The position numbers were made by a program, and so were the translations under genes. A stretch of 64,000 nt of DNA from CAYWVO01 sp964461835 (lineage in GTDB: Bacteria > Zixibacteria > MSB-5A5 > WJJR01 > JAJRUJ01), in assembly GCA_964461835.1 (NCBI GenBank), contig CAYWVO010000015.1:1-64000 (forward strand), given 5' to 3'. This document shows, one piece after another, positions 25,894 to 35,732 of this stretch. How positions within the stretch are numbered: the first letter of the stretch is position 1; each line of letters opens with the position of its first letter. Below the pieces are notes generated by a model. The model saw nothing but the letters and a program-made list of their open reading frames with translations, ran no database searches and was not told the origin of the DNA.

Positions 25894-26922
25894 ATGAAAC
25901 GGCAGAGTTTTGTACACCCGGTTCTGGCGATCGTCGTGTCGCTGGCACTGTACGGTACCGCGGCGGCGGACGTAACGATCACCCAGAAAATAACTTCTTC
26001 GATGATGGGTGGTATGTTCGCGTCGAATGGGACCAGCACTATGATGGTCAGCGGTGACAAACAGCGAACTGACACCGAAATGCAAATGGATTTAGGCATT
26101 ATGTCCGGGCCAATGACGTTTGAAACGATGGTCATTCGCCTCGACAAAGGCGTCACCTGGAGTATTGATCACGACAACAAGACGTACACGGAAATTGATT
26201 TGACTGCCTTAAATAAACTGCTGGAATCCCAGCAAACCATGACTTCGGGTGAAGATGCCCGGCAAGGGGACATGCCCAATTACGAAGATGTCGAAATGGA
26301 TCCCCCGAAAATCACCGTCGAACGTACCGGCAAGAAAGAAAAAATCGCCGGTCATTCCTGCGAAGAAGTGATACTCAGGATGGTTATGCACGGTAAGGAT
26401 CGCGAGACCGGTGATACGGGGAGTTTCATCGTGACCGATCAGATGTGGGTTTCGAAAGATTTTCCCGGCTACGATGAGATTAAGAATTACGGTGAAAAAT
26501 CCGCCAGTGCCATGGGTTTTCCGAGGATGGCCACCGGGTCCTATACACAAATGGGCACAATGGGTATTGACACCGAGGAATTGTATGACAAGATGAAAGA
26601 AATCGACGGATACCCTTTGAAACAGATCATGACGATGAGTATTTCCGGCGAAATTACCACCGGGGGCATGACGGCTGAGGAACAGGCCGAACAGAAGGAA
26701 GCCATGAAGGAAGCTAAAGACGCGCTCAAAGATCTGGGTGGACTGGGTGGTCTGTTCGGCGGGAAAAAGGACAAAGAGGAACCGAAAGCCGAAACTACCG
26801 ATGAGGATATCGCGGTTGCCGGGACGGTGATGAACGTCACCATCGAAGTCGAGGATATTTCGACGAAAAGTGTCAACGCCTCGGAGTTCGAGGTTCCGAA
26901 AGGGTACAAGAAATCTAATTGA
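25894..26922 (+). CDS. DUF4412-like secreted protein
   Basis: 342 residues with a signal peptide (residues 1-25, ending GTAAA). The sequence has the pattern of DUF4412 proteins: an early TITQKITSS strand, a segment about the stored state of a molecule (VIRLDKGVTWSIDHDNKTYTEI), then IAGHSCEEV and later DQMWVSKDFPG. These are periplasmic or exported beta-rich proteins of unknown function. A Met/Gly-rich N-terminal part and a charged stretch EEQAEQKEAMKEAKDALKD near residue 265 (likely helix) are notable. The ATG at 25894 has GGGAGG upstream. Standing alone between two terminators, it is probably monocistronic. Confidence 0.8.
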   Translation: MKRQSFVHPVLAIVVSLALYGTAAADVTITQKITSSMMGGMFASNGTSTMMVSGDKQRTDTEMQMDLGIMSGPMTFETMVIRLDKGVTWSIDHDNKTYTEIDLTALNKLLESQQTMTSGEDARQGDMPNYEDVEMDPPKITVERTGKKEKIAGHSCEEVILRMVMHGKDRETGDTGSFIVTDQMWVSKDFPGYDEIKNYGEKSASAMGFPRMATGSYTQMGTMGIDTEELYDKMKEIDGYPLKQIMTMSISGEITTGGMTAEEQAEQKEAMKEAKDALKDLGGLGGLFGGKKDKEEPKAETTDEDIAVAGTVMNVTIEVEDISTKSVNASEFEVPKGYKKSN

Positions 26923-26944
26923 CGATCGACAAAATGAACTAGTG

Positions 26945-27003
26945 GCCGGGCCACGGGGCTTTCCCTATCTTCAACCGGAAAGCCGTGTGGTCCGGCTTTT
27001 TTT
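26945..27003 (+). terminator. Rho-independent terminator after DUF4412 gene
   Basis: Long imperfect inverted repeat GCCGGGCCACGGGGCTTTCC / GGAAAGCCGTGTGGTCCGGC (26945-26964 with 26977-26996) followed by eight T bases. Confidence 0.85.
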
Positions 27004-27096
27004 ATCGACAGCGGTCGACCGCTAACATGAGGAACTGGACACCGGGCACTCCGTACAATACAATAGCATCGAAATCGGTATCTTACGGGAGGATAA

Positions 27097-27618
27097 ATGC
27101 AGCAGAGATATTGGCAACGGCTGTTTCTGCTCATGACCCTGTTGAGCGTCCTGGTGCTGGGTAGTCTCGATTCCCCATGGGCCCAGACCGGCCAGGCAAT
27201 AAAACCGCCGGGGGGTGGATTTCCCTGGATTTGGGTCTTAATCGGGTTCGTCATTGTAGCCCTGATCATCGTCATCATGGCGGCCCGCCGGGGGGCAAAA
27301 GCGCTGGATATTCCGGCCCAGGTGGTTATCGTAGACGGAGAGCGGGCTGGTGCCGTCATCCCGCTGGAGAAAACGCGCGTGACTATTGGCTCGGAGGATG
27401 ATAACAATATTGTCCTGACCGATGAGAAAATCGCCAAGCATCATGCTGAGCTGCGCTATGAGAAAGGATCGTTTTCGGTGGTCGATCTCAATTCACTTTA
27501 TGGAATATACGTCGACGGGTCCCGAATTGAGATCCAGCCGATCGGCGATGGGGAAACGTTTTCGCTGGCAAACTCAGTAAACCTTACGTTGCAAATCGGC
27601 GGCGAAAGCGGCTCCTGA
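27097..27618 (+). CDS. Membrane-anchored FHA-domain protein
   Basis: 173 residues. A signal-like hydrophobic segment (about 8-29) is followed by a second membrane helix at about 42-63 (FPWIWVLIGFVIVALIIVI) and an Arg-rich stop-transfer. Residues about 75-168 are a forkhead-associated (FHA) domain: GAVIPLEKTRVTIGSEDDNNIVL, given by its key residues T-I-G-S and N-N-I-V-L, then KHHAELRYE and LNSLYGIYVDG. FHA domains bind phosphothreonine. With the helix at 42-63 the FHA domain should face the cytoplasm. The downstream PEGA and PP2C genes run the same way, implying one phosphosignalling unit. GGGAGG precedes the start. Confidence 0.9.
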   Translation: MQQRYWQRLFLLMTLLSVLVLGSLDSPWAQTGQAIKPPGGGFPWIWVLIGFVIVALIIVIMAARRGAKALDIPAQVVIVDGERAGAVIPLEKTRVTIGSEDDNNIVLTDEKIAKHHAELRYEKGSFSVVDLNSLYGIYVDGSRIEIQPIGDGETFSLANSVNLTLQIGGESGS

Positions 27619-27727
27619 GTATACTGCGAATGCAGAGTCTTGAGCTGTGGGCGGCAACACCAAACTTGGTCCGCCGCAGGCGGCTTCATTTGGGGTGGAT
27701 ATTGTCCAAAATCCTCGACACAAGTAA

Positions 27728-29191
27728 ATGCCCGAGAAAGATAAAAAGAACGAAACCTCTCAGCGCGACGATTTCGAGCCGATTGAAGCGCTGGTGCGCG
27801 GAGAAATTTTCCGGGGACCGGAAGAACCTGATGCGGTGCACCCCGACCGTCCACGCCGCACGAGGGGCCGACTGGTCACAACCATTATCGGTTTAACCCT
27901 GGTTATTGGTGCGGCCGTCATCGTGCTCTTTGTCGTGTTGAGTCAGCCGGATTTTGAATCGTTGCTGCCAACGCCACGTTCGGTGGGGACCACGATTCGA
28001 TCGGTTCCCGGCAGCGCCTCGCTGTATATCAACGACGCCTACTTGGGTAGAACACCACGAACGATATCCTCCTGGGCCACCGGGGTGAATAGCGTCCGGC
28101 TGGAACGAGAGGGCTTTCTCACCGCTGAAACGCTGATAGTCATTGAGAATGATGATTGGCCGGAATTGCCGCCCTTTGTGTTGTCGAAGCAGGTGTCGAT
28201 CCGTTCTATTCCACCGGGGGCGGATATTCTTATGGACGGTAAATCGGTGTCGGCTGCCCGAACTGCCGGCATTGCACTGCCAGCCACGGACACGGTGGTC
28301 ATCGAGGCGCAACGGAGTGGTTTTGAGCCGCCTCCACCGCTCACGCTCACGGTGGACGGGCCGGTGCCGCCGTTTGACTCTACAACCTGGGAAATCGAGG
28401 AGGCGCCGGAGGAGGCGCGCATCACCATTACGGCCCGGCTGCTGCGAACAATATCGATCTCCTCACGTCCGCCCGACGCCATGGTGTATGTGGGGGATAC
28501 CGACACGGCGGCCGGGACCACTCCCTGCCCGGTGACGCTGCCGCTGGGAACCCACCGCCTGACGGTGCGACATCCGGCCTACCTGGAACATAGTTTTGAC
28601 CTGGAGGTAACAGTCGACTCCCCGGAGCGCATCAGCGCAGTGCTGCGGCGGTATGTCTGGCTGACGGCCACCGGCAGCGGTGAGGATACCACGGATATCG
28701 GGGCCACTATCGAGTGGATTCGCCGCGACGGGCGAGTGGTCAGAGAATTCAAAGATCGGCAGCAAACCCCGTATTCCCTCAATTTACCGGCGCTCCCGCA
28801 TGATCTGTTGTTGACGCATCCGGAGTACGGCGATACCGTCGTGGCGATCCCGGCCGAAGTCAGCCACGTACAGGTTATCCTGCGGCCGCGAAACCGGCGG
28901 GAATCCGCCGACCGTCAGAATGTCCCGAGTACCCTCGAGGAATTCAAATGGGTGCGCTTCCGGGTGCAAGCAGCGGGTGACCCGGTGTCTCACGCGCAGG
29001 TAATCGGGCGGCGGGCGAAATCGAACCGGGAATTCAAATTCGGGATAACCGGGCAGGAAGGGGAGTTGCTGGCTAAGGTTCCCCCCGGACGGTTCGAATT
29101 CTATGCGGTTCGGGGTCGTGATAAATCCAACGTTCGGACCACCAATATCAGCCCCGGACGACGTATCAAGTCCATAACCTTGCGGTTTTGA
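27728..29191 (+). CDS. PEGA-domain membrane protein
   Basis: 487 residues with a charged N-terminal cytoplasmic part (about 1-47), one membrane helix at about 50-72 (TTIIGLTLVIGAAVIVLFVV) and an external part. The external part holds three PEGA-like beta units: SVPGSASLYINDAYLGRTP, SIPPGADILMDGKSV and SRPPDAMVYVGDTDTAAGTTP, each with the pattern x-P-x-x-A-x-[IV]-[YL]-[IV]-[DN]-G/D. A C-terminal segment may be a carboxypeptidase-regulatory-like fold. PEGA domains are extracytoplasmic sensors or binding modules, frequently attached to Ser/Thr kinases. No catalytic domain is present here; it may be a receptor subunit for the neighbouring phosphatase/FHA proteins. Confidence 0.85.
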   Translation: MPEKDKKNETSQRDDFEPIEALVRGEIFRGPEEPDAVHPDRPRRTRGRLVTTIIGLTLVIGAAVIVLFVVLSQPDFESLLPTPRSVGTTIRSVPGSASLYINDAYLGRTPRTISSWATGVNSVRLEREGFLTAETLIVIENDDWPELPPFVLSKQVSIRSIPPGADILMDGKSVSAARTAGIALPATDTVVIEAQRSGFEPPPPLTLTVDGPVPPFDSTTWEIEEAPEEARITITARLLRTISISSRPPDAMVYVGDTDTAAGTTPCPVTLPLGTHRLTVRHPAYLEHSFDLEVTVDSPERISAVLRRYVWLTATGSGEDTTDIGATIEWIRRDGRVVREFKDRQQTPYSLNLPALPHDLLLTHPEYGDTVVAIPAEVSHVQVILRPRNRRESADRQNVPSTLEEFKWVRFRVQAAGDPVSHAQVIGRRAKSNREFKFGITGQEGELLAKVPPGRFEFYAVRGRDKSNVRTTNISPGRRIKSITLRF

Positions 29192-29274
29192 ACTGAGTTA
29201 ATTCGAGGACGGCATGTACTTTTTGAACAAAATAATGTATATATATCGGTCTAATCGGGGGGGACAGTACGGGT

Positions 29275-30612
29275 ATGCGCATCAATTTCTTCGGTGATAC
29301 CGACGTTGGCCAGGTTCGACAGATAAACGAAGACGCCTATCTTCTGCTGCCGGAGGCGGCTGTGTGTGTCGTCTGTGATGGTATGGGTGGTCATGCGGCC
29401 GGAGAAGTAGCCTCCGGAGAGGCCCGTAAGGTCTTTGCCGCATATTTTCACGGTGGATCGGAACAATGGCAGGAGCAATTGCATTTCGGGCAGGAGGAGC
29501 ACTGGCCAACCGGCGGGCAACATTTGGTTCGCGCTACCCGGCTGGCCAACCGCAGTATCCACAATATTGCCGCAGAGAAAGATTCCGCCCGCGGGATGGG
29601 TACCACCGTGGTGTCACTGGCCTTCGATCCGGGCATCGTTTCCATCTGTCATGTCGGTGATTCCCGCGCCTATCGGCTGCGCGATGGGGCGATGGAGCGG
29701 CTCACGGTCGATCATTCCCTGGCGGCGGAGTTGATCGCGCAGAATGAGTTAACTGAAGAAGAATCGAAGCATTTCGCCGAACGCAACGTGATCACGCGAG
29801 CGCTGGGAACACGTCCGGAAGTGGATGTTGATCTGCGGGTGGAAGAAACAAAGACCGGTGACGTGTTTCTGGCCTGTTCGGATGGGTTGTGCGGGTTCGT
29901 TGAGGACGAGCTGATTAAACAAATCCTCCTGGAGGCAGGGACTGACTATCCGACCGCGATCAAGAATTTGCTGAATGCCGCTAACGCCACCGGTGGTGAA
30001 GACAATATCACGGTGGCGATTGCTCAGGTGGACGATCCCGGGACAGCCGCAGAAGCTGCCGGGCGCGATGCTCAGACTATTCTGGCAATCGAAGGGCCCG
30101 GCGGTGAAATCCTCGATGAGGTACTGCCGGCGATTAAGGCGGTTGAATTGCCGGATGAAGATACGCAAAAGATCAATCTTGATTCCGTCGACACAACGCC
30201 CCAGGCACAGAAGCCGCCGGCCGGTGGTGGAGGTTCATCGGGACGATTATGGCGCTGGCTGGCGTTGTTAGTGGTTCTCACGGCCATCATTTTCCTTGGA
30301 GGAAAGCAATATCTTTGGTCTGAGCGCAACGGTGACGTCAAATCCGCAAAATCAGACTCTGAGAAACTGATGGCGGCTGACGACCCCGGAACGGTTTTTT
30401 TTGAGCACGTGACAGCGGAAGCAGCGGGAGCAACCGTGTACGTTGATGGAGAATATCGGGGAGTAGCCGGCCATTTTGCCGAGTCCGGGCTGTCCCTGCG
30501 CCGGGGGCTACGGCACATTCACTGCGTTCTAGATACTACTGTCCTTCACGATACTATTATCCAAATCAGCCGCGACACGACCATCCTTCCGCTTTCTTTG
30601 CAAGCTGATTAG
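29275..30612 (+). CDS. PP2C-type Ser/Thr phosphatase with membrane helix and external PEGA domain
   Basis: 445 residues. Residues 1-250 are a PP2C (PPM/Stp-PrpC) phosphatase with all metal-site motifs: VRQINEDAYLL, CDGMGGHAAGE, HVGDSRAYRLRDG, FLACSDGLCGF and GGEDNITVAI. A Pro-rich linker leads to a membrane helix at about 323-342 (WRWLALLVVLTAIIFLGG). The outside C-terminal about 75 residues read as a single PEGA unit (GATVYVDGEYRG). Thus a phosphatase whose activity could be set by an external PEGA sensor. Such enzymes reverse Hanks-type Ser/Thr kinases; no kinase gene lies in the window. Confidence 0.92.
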   Translation: MRINFFGDTDVGQVRQINEDAYLLLPEAAVCVVCDGMGGHAAGEVASGEARKVFAAYFHGGSEQWQEQLHFGQEEHWPTGGQHLVRATRLANRSIHNIAAEKDSARGMGTTVVSLAFDPGIVSICHVGDSRAYRLRDGAMERLTVDHSLAAELIAQNELTEEESKHFAERNVITRALGTRPEVDVDLRVEETKTGDVFLACSDGLCGFVEDELIKQILLEAGTDYPTAIKNLLNAANATGGEDNITVAIAQVDDPGTAAEAAGRDAQTILAIEGPGGEILDEVLPAIKAVELPDEDTQKINLDSVDTTPQAQKPPAGGGGSSGRLWRWLALLVVLTAIIFLGGKQYLWSERNGDVKSAKSDSEKLMAADDPGTVFFEHVTAEAAGATVYVDGEYRGVAGHFAESGLSLRRGLRHIHCVLDTTVLHDTIIQISRDTTILPLSLQAD

Positions 30613-30679
30613 CTTCTACCCATTCTGTCCGGCGGGGTTGATAAAAGGAACAACTCGGACCCCGGTTTATACCAGGCTA

Positions 30680-33600
30680 TTACGGTTGGCACGGTAGGGC
30701 GCGGCCGCGGAAGACGTGGTTTACCACAAAGACCAGGTCTATGACCCCGATATCACCATCACAGTTGGCATCGTGGTCGATATACGGCGCAAAGTAGAAT
30801 GCCTGTCCCCGGTACATGAAGTTGACCATCTTGATCACGTAGATCGGACTGTAGCGCGGCCGCATCGGTAGAATCCCGGAATTCCAGTTGTCCCGGCGAA
30901 ACCGCGGCCAGGGATGGCCTCTATTCTGATATTCGATCGGAAAATCCCATGTGGTTATTTGTTGCCCGGTGGATTCCAACGTCAAAATGTTCAAGCTGTC
31001 GTTGGCGTTGATATCCGCGGTAATCGGTGCGGCCAACTGGTTTCCCATCCCGAAGCCGATGCGCAGGGGGTAGCCCGGTAGTAGCGCTCCAGCAGGAGAG
31101 AGAGCATACAGATATTCGTTTCCGTAAAAGAATTGACCGGCTTTGAGAATGATTTCCGGATCCCCGTCTCCCGTGATATCGGTAAGCGAGACCGCCGAAC
31201 AGGATCCACCAATGTGTAAAAACGTACCATCGGGATTTTCCGGCAGCAGCGACGTCCCGTCGGCATGGTAGGCCTTAACAATTGCATCGCTGAGGAAATA
31301 GGCGGTGACGAAGATTTCGGGCAATTGATCACCATCGACGTCACCTGCAGCCAGGGGATTCATGATGAGATCGTCGCGCGAAAGTCCGGTATTTACCGGC
31401 CATCCCGCAAGTGTCGTTCCATCAGCTTTCAAGACTTCAATGTGCCATTCATCTGAATCGTTCGGCAGGTAACAGATGGCGATTTCCCGTTGTTTGTCGT
31501 CGTCGAAGTTGCCAATTGCCATCCCGTGCGTGGATTCATAGTCGCGTATTTGTGCCTCGGTGGTATTATAGGGATGTCCAGTCACTGCATTGAAGACCCA
31601 GAGACCATCGGCGGCCACCACCAGTTCGTTATCGCCATCCGGCGTGCCGCCAAAATAACTGCCCAGGTCAACGACCGACGCCTTGGGAACCGCTGCCTTA
31701 TTCGTATGAAACACATCCACGATGAGGTGCCCGGTCTGCCAGGAATATGCATTCGCGTAGGCGTCGAATGCCCGGACCACGCCGCCTGCGTCGATGGAAA
31801 GCACGTACGGTTCACCGGTAACATCGTAGTTATTGTGTAAATCGCAGACTTGCGGTACCGCGACACCGTATATCTCGCCACCGCCGGTAAATTCCCGGGG
31901 CCAGTTCGCGAAAGGCTCACCAAAGTAGGTAAGGGCGTGCATGAAATTGCCGGAAGCAATGACGATATCGTTAAGCTGGTCGTTATCGAGGTCGACCACA
32001 CTGGGTACTGACTGAAAATTATCCGCGAGGTTCCGGGGCCAGCCCGGCGTTAGCTCACCGTTTTCCTCGAACACGTATAGGCCGTTCGAGGAGGGTATGA
32101 TAACTTCCATGGTCTGGTCGAACTTCGGATTCAGGTTGGCCATAATCGGCGTATAAAACGCATACGAGGGAATGTACACCGGCCAGCCGAGGTGATACGG
32201 ATTATCGATGAACACGCGTACAGAGTCACTCTTGGTCCCGCTGTCGTATTCGGTAGTCAGTTTCAGATAATACCAGCCGCTGGTCGCAGGATCAATGGTC
32301 CAGGTGAGCAGCGAATCGTCAACCACCGGTCTCGTACCGGTCCAGATAACGGTCGTGTCGTCTGATGCAATTTCCGGAAACACGGTAAAGCGCGACGAGC
32401 GATAATCCGGCGCGACACTCGTTCCTTCGATGTTGGCAATGATCGCCAAACTATCACCATCAATCGGCGAAATAATTTCGGTATTCGGCAGATTGCCCAC
32501 CGTGATTGTCACTCGGTCTTCGTGACCCGACGGGGAGGACAAGCGCAGGGTGTAGGTGCCGTTCGAGGTGCCGGTTGACCACAGGCTGAGAATATCATTC
32601 TCAATCGCCGTATTGCCCGTGGCGATGGTGGTCCAGGTGGCAGGATCGATGCTTGAGCCATAGTCCAACTGGAACGCCGAAAAGGCAGGACCCGCAGCCG
32701 TACCGGTAATTTCGACCGTGCCCGATACCAGGTCGCCTTCATGCGGCGTTTCAATGCTCAGGGTGATTCCCGCGAGTTGGTTTATCACCTGATTTAAATC
32801 AATCAGACCATGACCGGTAAATTTATCCCACCCCGGATATGAATCTCCCTCCAGATAGGGATCGACAAGATCGACGCAAGCAGATTTGAGCAACGCACCG
32901 ATTTCATCGGGGGAAAGACCGCTCTCAAAAGCCATAACCACTGCCGCACACCCAACGGCATGAGGGGCGGACATGCTGGTGCCGCTGGCAATAAGATAAT
33001 CTTCTTCCACGATATGGACACCCGGTTCACCGCCGTCAGCATAAAGATCGGTTCCGGCCGCACGCAGAGAAAGTATAGCCTCACCCGGCGCCACCAAATC
33101 AACAAAGTCTCCGATCGTGGAGAACCAGGCAAGCGCACCATCGTAAGAGAACGCTCCGATTCCCAGCGTGAGTGAGTCGGCCGCGGGGAAATTATACGTT
33201 TCGACACCGTCATTCCCGGTGGAGCTGATTGAGAGCACTCTGCGGGAGTGGGCATACGCAATGGCGTCGGAGACGGTCTTGGATGGATACGGTGAACCGA
33301 AGGACATGTTGAGCACTTGCGCGCCGTTGTCCGTAGCATAATAAATGGACTGCGCCACTACCGAATTAAAGGCGGCGGGAAAAACCTTAATCGTCATGAT
33401 GCGGGCATCAGCGGCTACGCCGGCAATGCCCAAGGCATTGTCGGTAACACCGGAGATAATCCCGGCAACATGGGTACCATGCCCCAGGGGATCGGTGGGA
33501 TCGGGATCCGGAATCAATTCGTTGGGTAAGGCGAATTCGTCCCCGGAAAAATCATAGCCGTAGTAATCATCAACGAATCCGTTGTGGTCATCATCGAGAC

Positions 33601-34297
33601 CATTGTCCTCAATCTCTCCCGGATTACGCCAGAGGTGACCCTGCAAGTCTTCATGGATTAAATCGGAGCCGGTGTCAATAACGCCGACCACGACCGGCGA
33701 ACGGGGTCCGCCGTACTCGTGCACGACCGGGAAATTAATATCATTACCGGGTACTGCCGGTACCCAGGCGAGAGTATCATTTTCCTCACCGGGGATGCGG
33801 GTGACGACCGGAATTGTCTGGCCGGTGTTCTGTAACCCCCACTGGTACGTATACAGCGGATCGTTTGGCGCCTGGTGCAAGGTCATCAGGCGGTCATATT
33901 CGACATACTCGACCCAGGGTTCGGCCTCGAGGTGTTCTTTCATCAAATCCAGCGCGATAGTATCAGGGAAAGTAAGTACGAAAATGCGTGCGGCAGGGTG
34001 CTCGGTGCCGGGAGCCACTTTGCCGAGTCCGGTCGCCGCTTCCGGTAACAATGGCCGGGCTGCCGGATTGCCGAATGTTCGAAAGATGTCTGCCGCACCG
34101 CCGCCCGGAGCACCCGTACGTTGCTGGTTGAGATCAAACTCTGATTGTAGCTTGACAATCAAGCCCGCCGGTTCGTTTTGCCGGGTGTTTGCCGGGTTGG
34201 AGTTGGGAAAGAAGGCAGACGCCTTTGGCGTTACAGCTGTCAGCACGAAAACGGTGCCTGCCATCAGCAGCAAGGATCGCGGGAAAGACATTTTCAT
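30680..34297 (-). CDS. Secreted S8 (subtilisin-like) protease with FG-GAP propeller and dockerin-like C-terminus
   Basis: About 1,205 residues from the ATG at 34297 (alternatives 34309 and 34372). A signal peptide ends near PKASA. An inhibitor-I9-like propeptide follows, then the catalytic domain with Asp in GVIDTGSD (about 206), His in GHGTHVAGI (about 273) and Ser in SGTSMSAPHA (about 441). Two Ig-like domains follow, then FG-GAP/VCBS-type repeats with Asp-rich loops (DLDNDQLNDI, GDVDGDQLPEI). The last about 65 residues have two dockerin-like halves (DANCDGDIGVIDLVFVVNHVFRG). All parts indicate an exported, surface or extracellular enzyme, with the dockerin-like tail probably used for docking or anchoring. 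Convergent with the PP2C gene. Confidence 0.92.
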   Translation of the reverse strand: MKMSFPRSLLLMAGTVFVLTAVTPKASAFFPNSNPANTRQNEPAGLIVKLQSEFDLNQQRTGAPGGGAADIFRTFGNPAARPLLPEAATGLGKVAPGTEHPAARIFVLTFPDTIALDLMKEHLEAEPWVEYVEYDRLMTLHQAPNDPLYTYQWGLQNTGQTIPVVTRIPGEENDTLAWVPAVPGNDINFPVVHEYGGPRSPVVVGVIDTGSDLIHEDLQGHLWRNPGEIEDNGLDDDHNGFVDDYYGYDFSGDEFALPNELIPDPDPTDPLGHGTHVAGIISGVTDNALGIAGVAADARIMTIKVFPAAFNSVVAQSIYYATDNGAQVLNMSFGSPYPSKTVSDAIAYAHSRRVLSISSTGNDGVETYNFPAADSLTLGIGAFSYDGALAWFSTIGDFVDLVAPGEAILSLRAAGTDLYADGGEPGVHIVEEDYLIASGTSMSAPHAVGCAAVVMAFESGLSPDEIGALLKSACVDLVDPYLEGDSYPGWDKFTGHGLIDLNQVINQLAGITLSIETPHEGDLVSGTVEITGTAAGPAFSAFQLDYGSSIDPATWTTIATGNTAIENDILSLWSTGTSNGTYTLRLSSPSGHEDRVTITVGNLPNTEIISPIDGDSLAIIANIEGTSVAPDYRSSRFTVFPEIASDDTTVIWTGTRPVVDDSLLTWTIDPATSGWYYLKLTTEYDSGTKSDSVRVFIDNPYHLGWPVYIPSYAFYTPIMANLNPKFDQTMEVIIPSSNGLYVFEENGELTPGWPRNLADNFQSVPSVVDLDNDQLNDIVIASGNFMHALTYFGEPFANWPREFTGGGEIYGVAVPQVCDLHNNYDVTGEPYVLSIDAGGVVRAFDAYANAYSWQTGHLIVDVFHTNKAAVPKASVVDLGSYFGGTPDGDNELVVAADGLWVFNAVTGHPYNTTEAQIRDYESTHGMAIGNFDDDKQREIAICYLPNDSDEWHIEVLKADGTTLAGWPVNTGLSRDDLIMNPLAAGDVDGDQLPEIFVTAYFLSDAIVKAYHADGTSLLPENPDGTFLHIGGSCSAVSLTDITGDGDPEIILKAGQFFYGNEYLYALSPAGALLPGYPLRIGFGMGNQLAAPITADINANDSLNILTLESTGQQITTWDFPIEYQNRGHPWPRFRRDNWNSGILPMRPRYSPIYVIKMVNFMYRGQAFYFAPYIDHDANCDGDIGVIDLVFVVNHVFRGRALPCQP

Positions 34298-34537
34298 CAG
34301 TGCGAGCATCTGCAGGAAAACCACCTTAACCACCCTTCCCCAAGCACTACCAAGAGTACGTGTCTGCTCCACCTGTTGATAAACATAATGGTCGGAGACA
34401 TTTCTGTCAAGCGTAATTTGTTGTTCATTAACTAGTTACGGCATTTCGCGGAGAATCTTTAGCAGAAACCCAGGCGCTTTATCCACTGAGAGTTACACTT
34501 TTGGTTTATATTATAGCGGGTATCGTTCGTTGAGGTA

Positions 34538-35545
34538 ATGATGGAATTATCCGAGCTTGGTGAATTTGGTTTGATTGGGCGTATTGCGAAAGGTGGCATC
34601 ATCCGCCCGGAGGAAGGGCTGGTGGGTATTGGCGATGATTGTGCCGTGATCCCGCTTCGAGGAACGCACGATCTGTTACTCACCACCGATCTTTTAGTGG
34701 AAGATATTCATTTCCTGCGTGCCGAAACATCTCTCCGGGAATTGGGCCGGAAATCAATTGCAGTGAATGTTTCGGATATCGCGGCGTGCGGTGGCACACC
34801 GCGTGAGGCGATTGTGTCAGTCGCGCTGCCACCCGGCATCGATGTCGCCTATTGTGATGAGCTCTTTGGTGGGATGAAAGAGCAGGCTCATAGATGGCGG
34901 GTCAATATAATTGGCGGTGACACGACGCGATCCAAGCGGGCTCTGATGATCAGTGTGGCGGTCACCGGATTTGTTGCTGCCGGAAGGGCCGTACTGCGCT
35001 CCGGGGCAAAAGCGGGAGATGTTGTCTGTGTCACCGGGAATCTGGGGGATGCGGCGGCCGGTTTGGATCTGCTACTCCATCATCCCGAATTAAAGGAGGA
35101 ATATGCAGCGCTCCTGCGAGCCTTGCATGATCCTACCCCGCACGTCTTGGAGGGCGCAGTGCTGGGCGAAACGGACGGGGTGACGGCAATGATCGATGTT
35201 TCCGATGGTTTAGCGGCGGACTTGGAGCATATAGGTGCCGCCAGTGGTCTAGGAGCACGCGTTGATGCCGATAAGTTGCCGAAATCCAGTGAATTGCGAG
35301 ATTATGCGGCAACGGTGCAGGCTGATGTGCAGAACCTGGCAGCGGCCGGGGGCGACGATTATATCCTGCTGTTTACCTGTTCGCCGGAACGCTATGGATC
35401 ATTGGCGAATTCGCTGGCTGAACAGTGCCGGCGACCGGTACATCGGATAGGAGAAATGACCTCGGAGTCGGGAATTGAGTTTGTCCTTCCCGACGGATCA
35501 CGCTCGGAGCTTACCAGAGCGGGCTGGGATCACTTTTCTCCCTAA
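34538..35545 (+). CDS. thiL: Thiamine-monophosphate kinase
   Basis: 335 residues. ThiL phosphorylates thiamine monophosphate to the active diphosphate. Motifs of the AIRS/ThiL fold are all present: GIGDDCAVI, TTDLLVEDIHF, RKSIAVNVSDIAACGGTP, IIGGDTTRS and later VTGNLGDAAAGL and MIDVSDGLAADL. Length is normal. No other thiamine genes are adjacent. GAGG lies just before the two tandem ATG codons at 34538/34541; either may be used. Confidence 0.94.
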   Translation: MMELSELGEFGLIGRIAKGGIIRPEEGLVGIGDDCAVIPLRGTHDLLLTTDLLVEDIHFLRAETSLRELGRKSIAVNVSDIAACGGTPREAIVSVALPPGIDVAYCDELFGGMKEQAHRWRVNIIGGDTTRSKRALMISVAVTGFVAAGRAVLRSGAKAGDVVCVTGNLGDAAAGLDLLLHHPELKEEYAALLRALHDPTPHVLEGAVLGETDGVTAMIDVSDGLAADLEHIGAASGLGARVDADKLPKSSELRDYAATVQADVQNLAAAGGDDYILLFTCSPERYGSLANSLAEQCRRPVHRIGEMTSESGIEFVLPDGSRSELTRAGWDHFSP

Positions 35546-35732
35546 ACGGGATCAACAACCTACCCCCGACCATACCGTATAGTCTTGCCCCCGCGGTCGC
35601 TGTCAAATACTACAATTTTTCTGTAATTTTTTCCAGAGAAACGAGTTACGCCCCCTCTCCAAGGGTCACATCAGTTGGCTCCTCGTTGATATTGTCACCT
35701 TTTTTGCGTATGTTAATGGTGAGGGAGAATTT

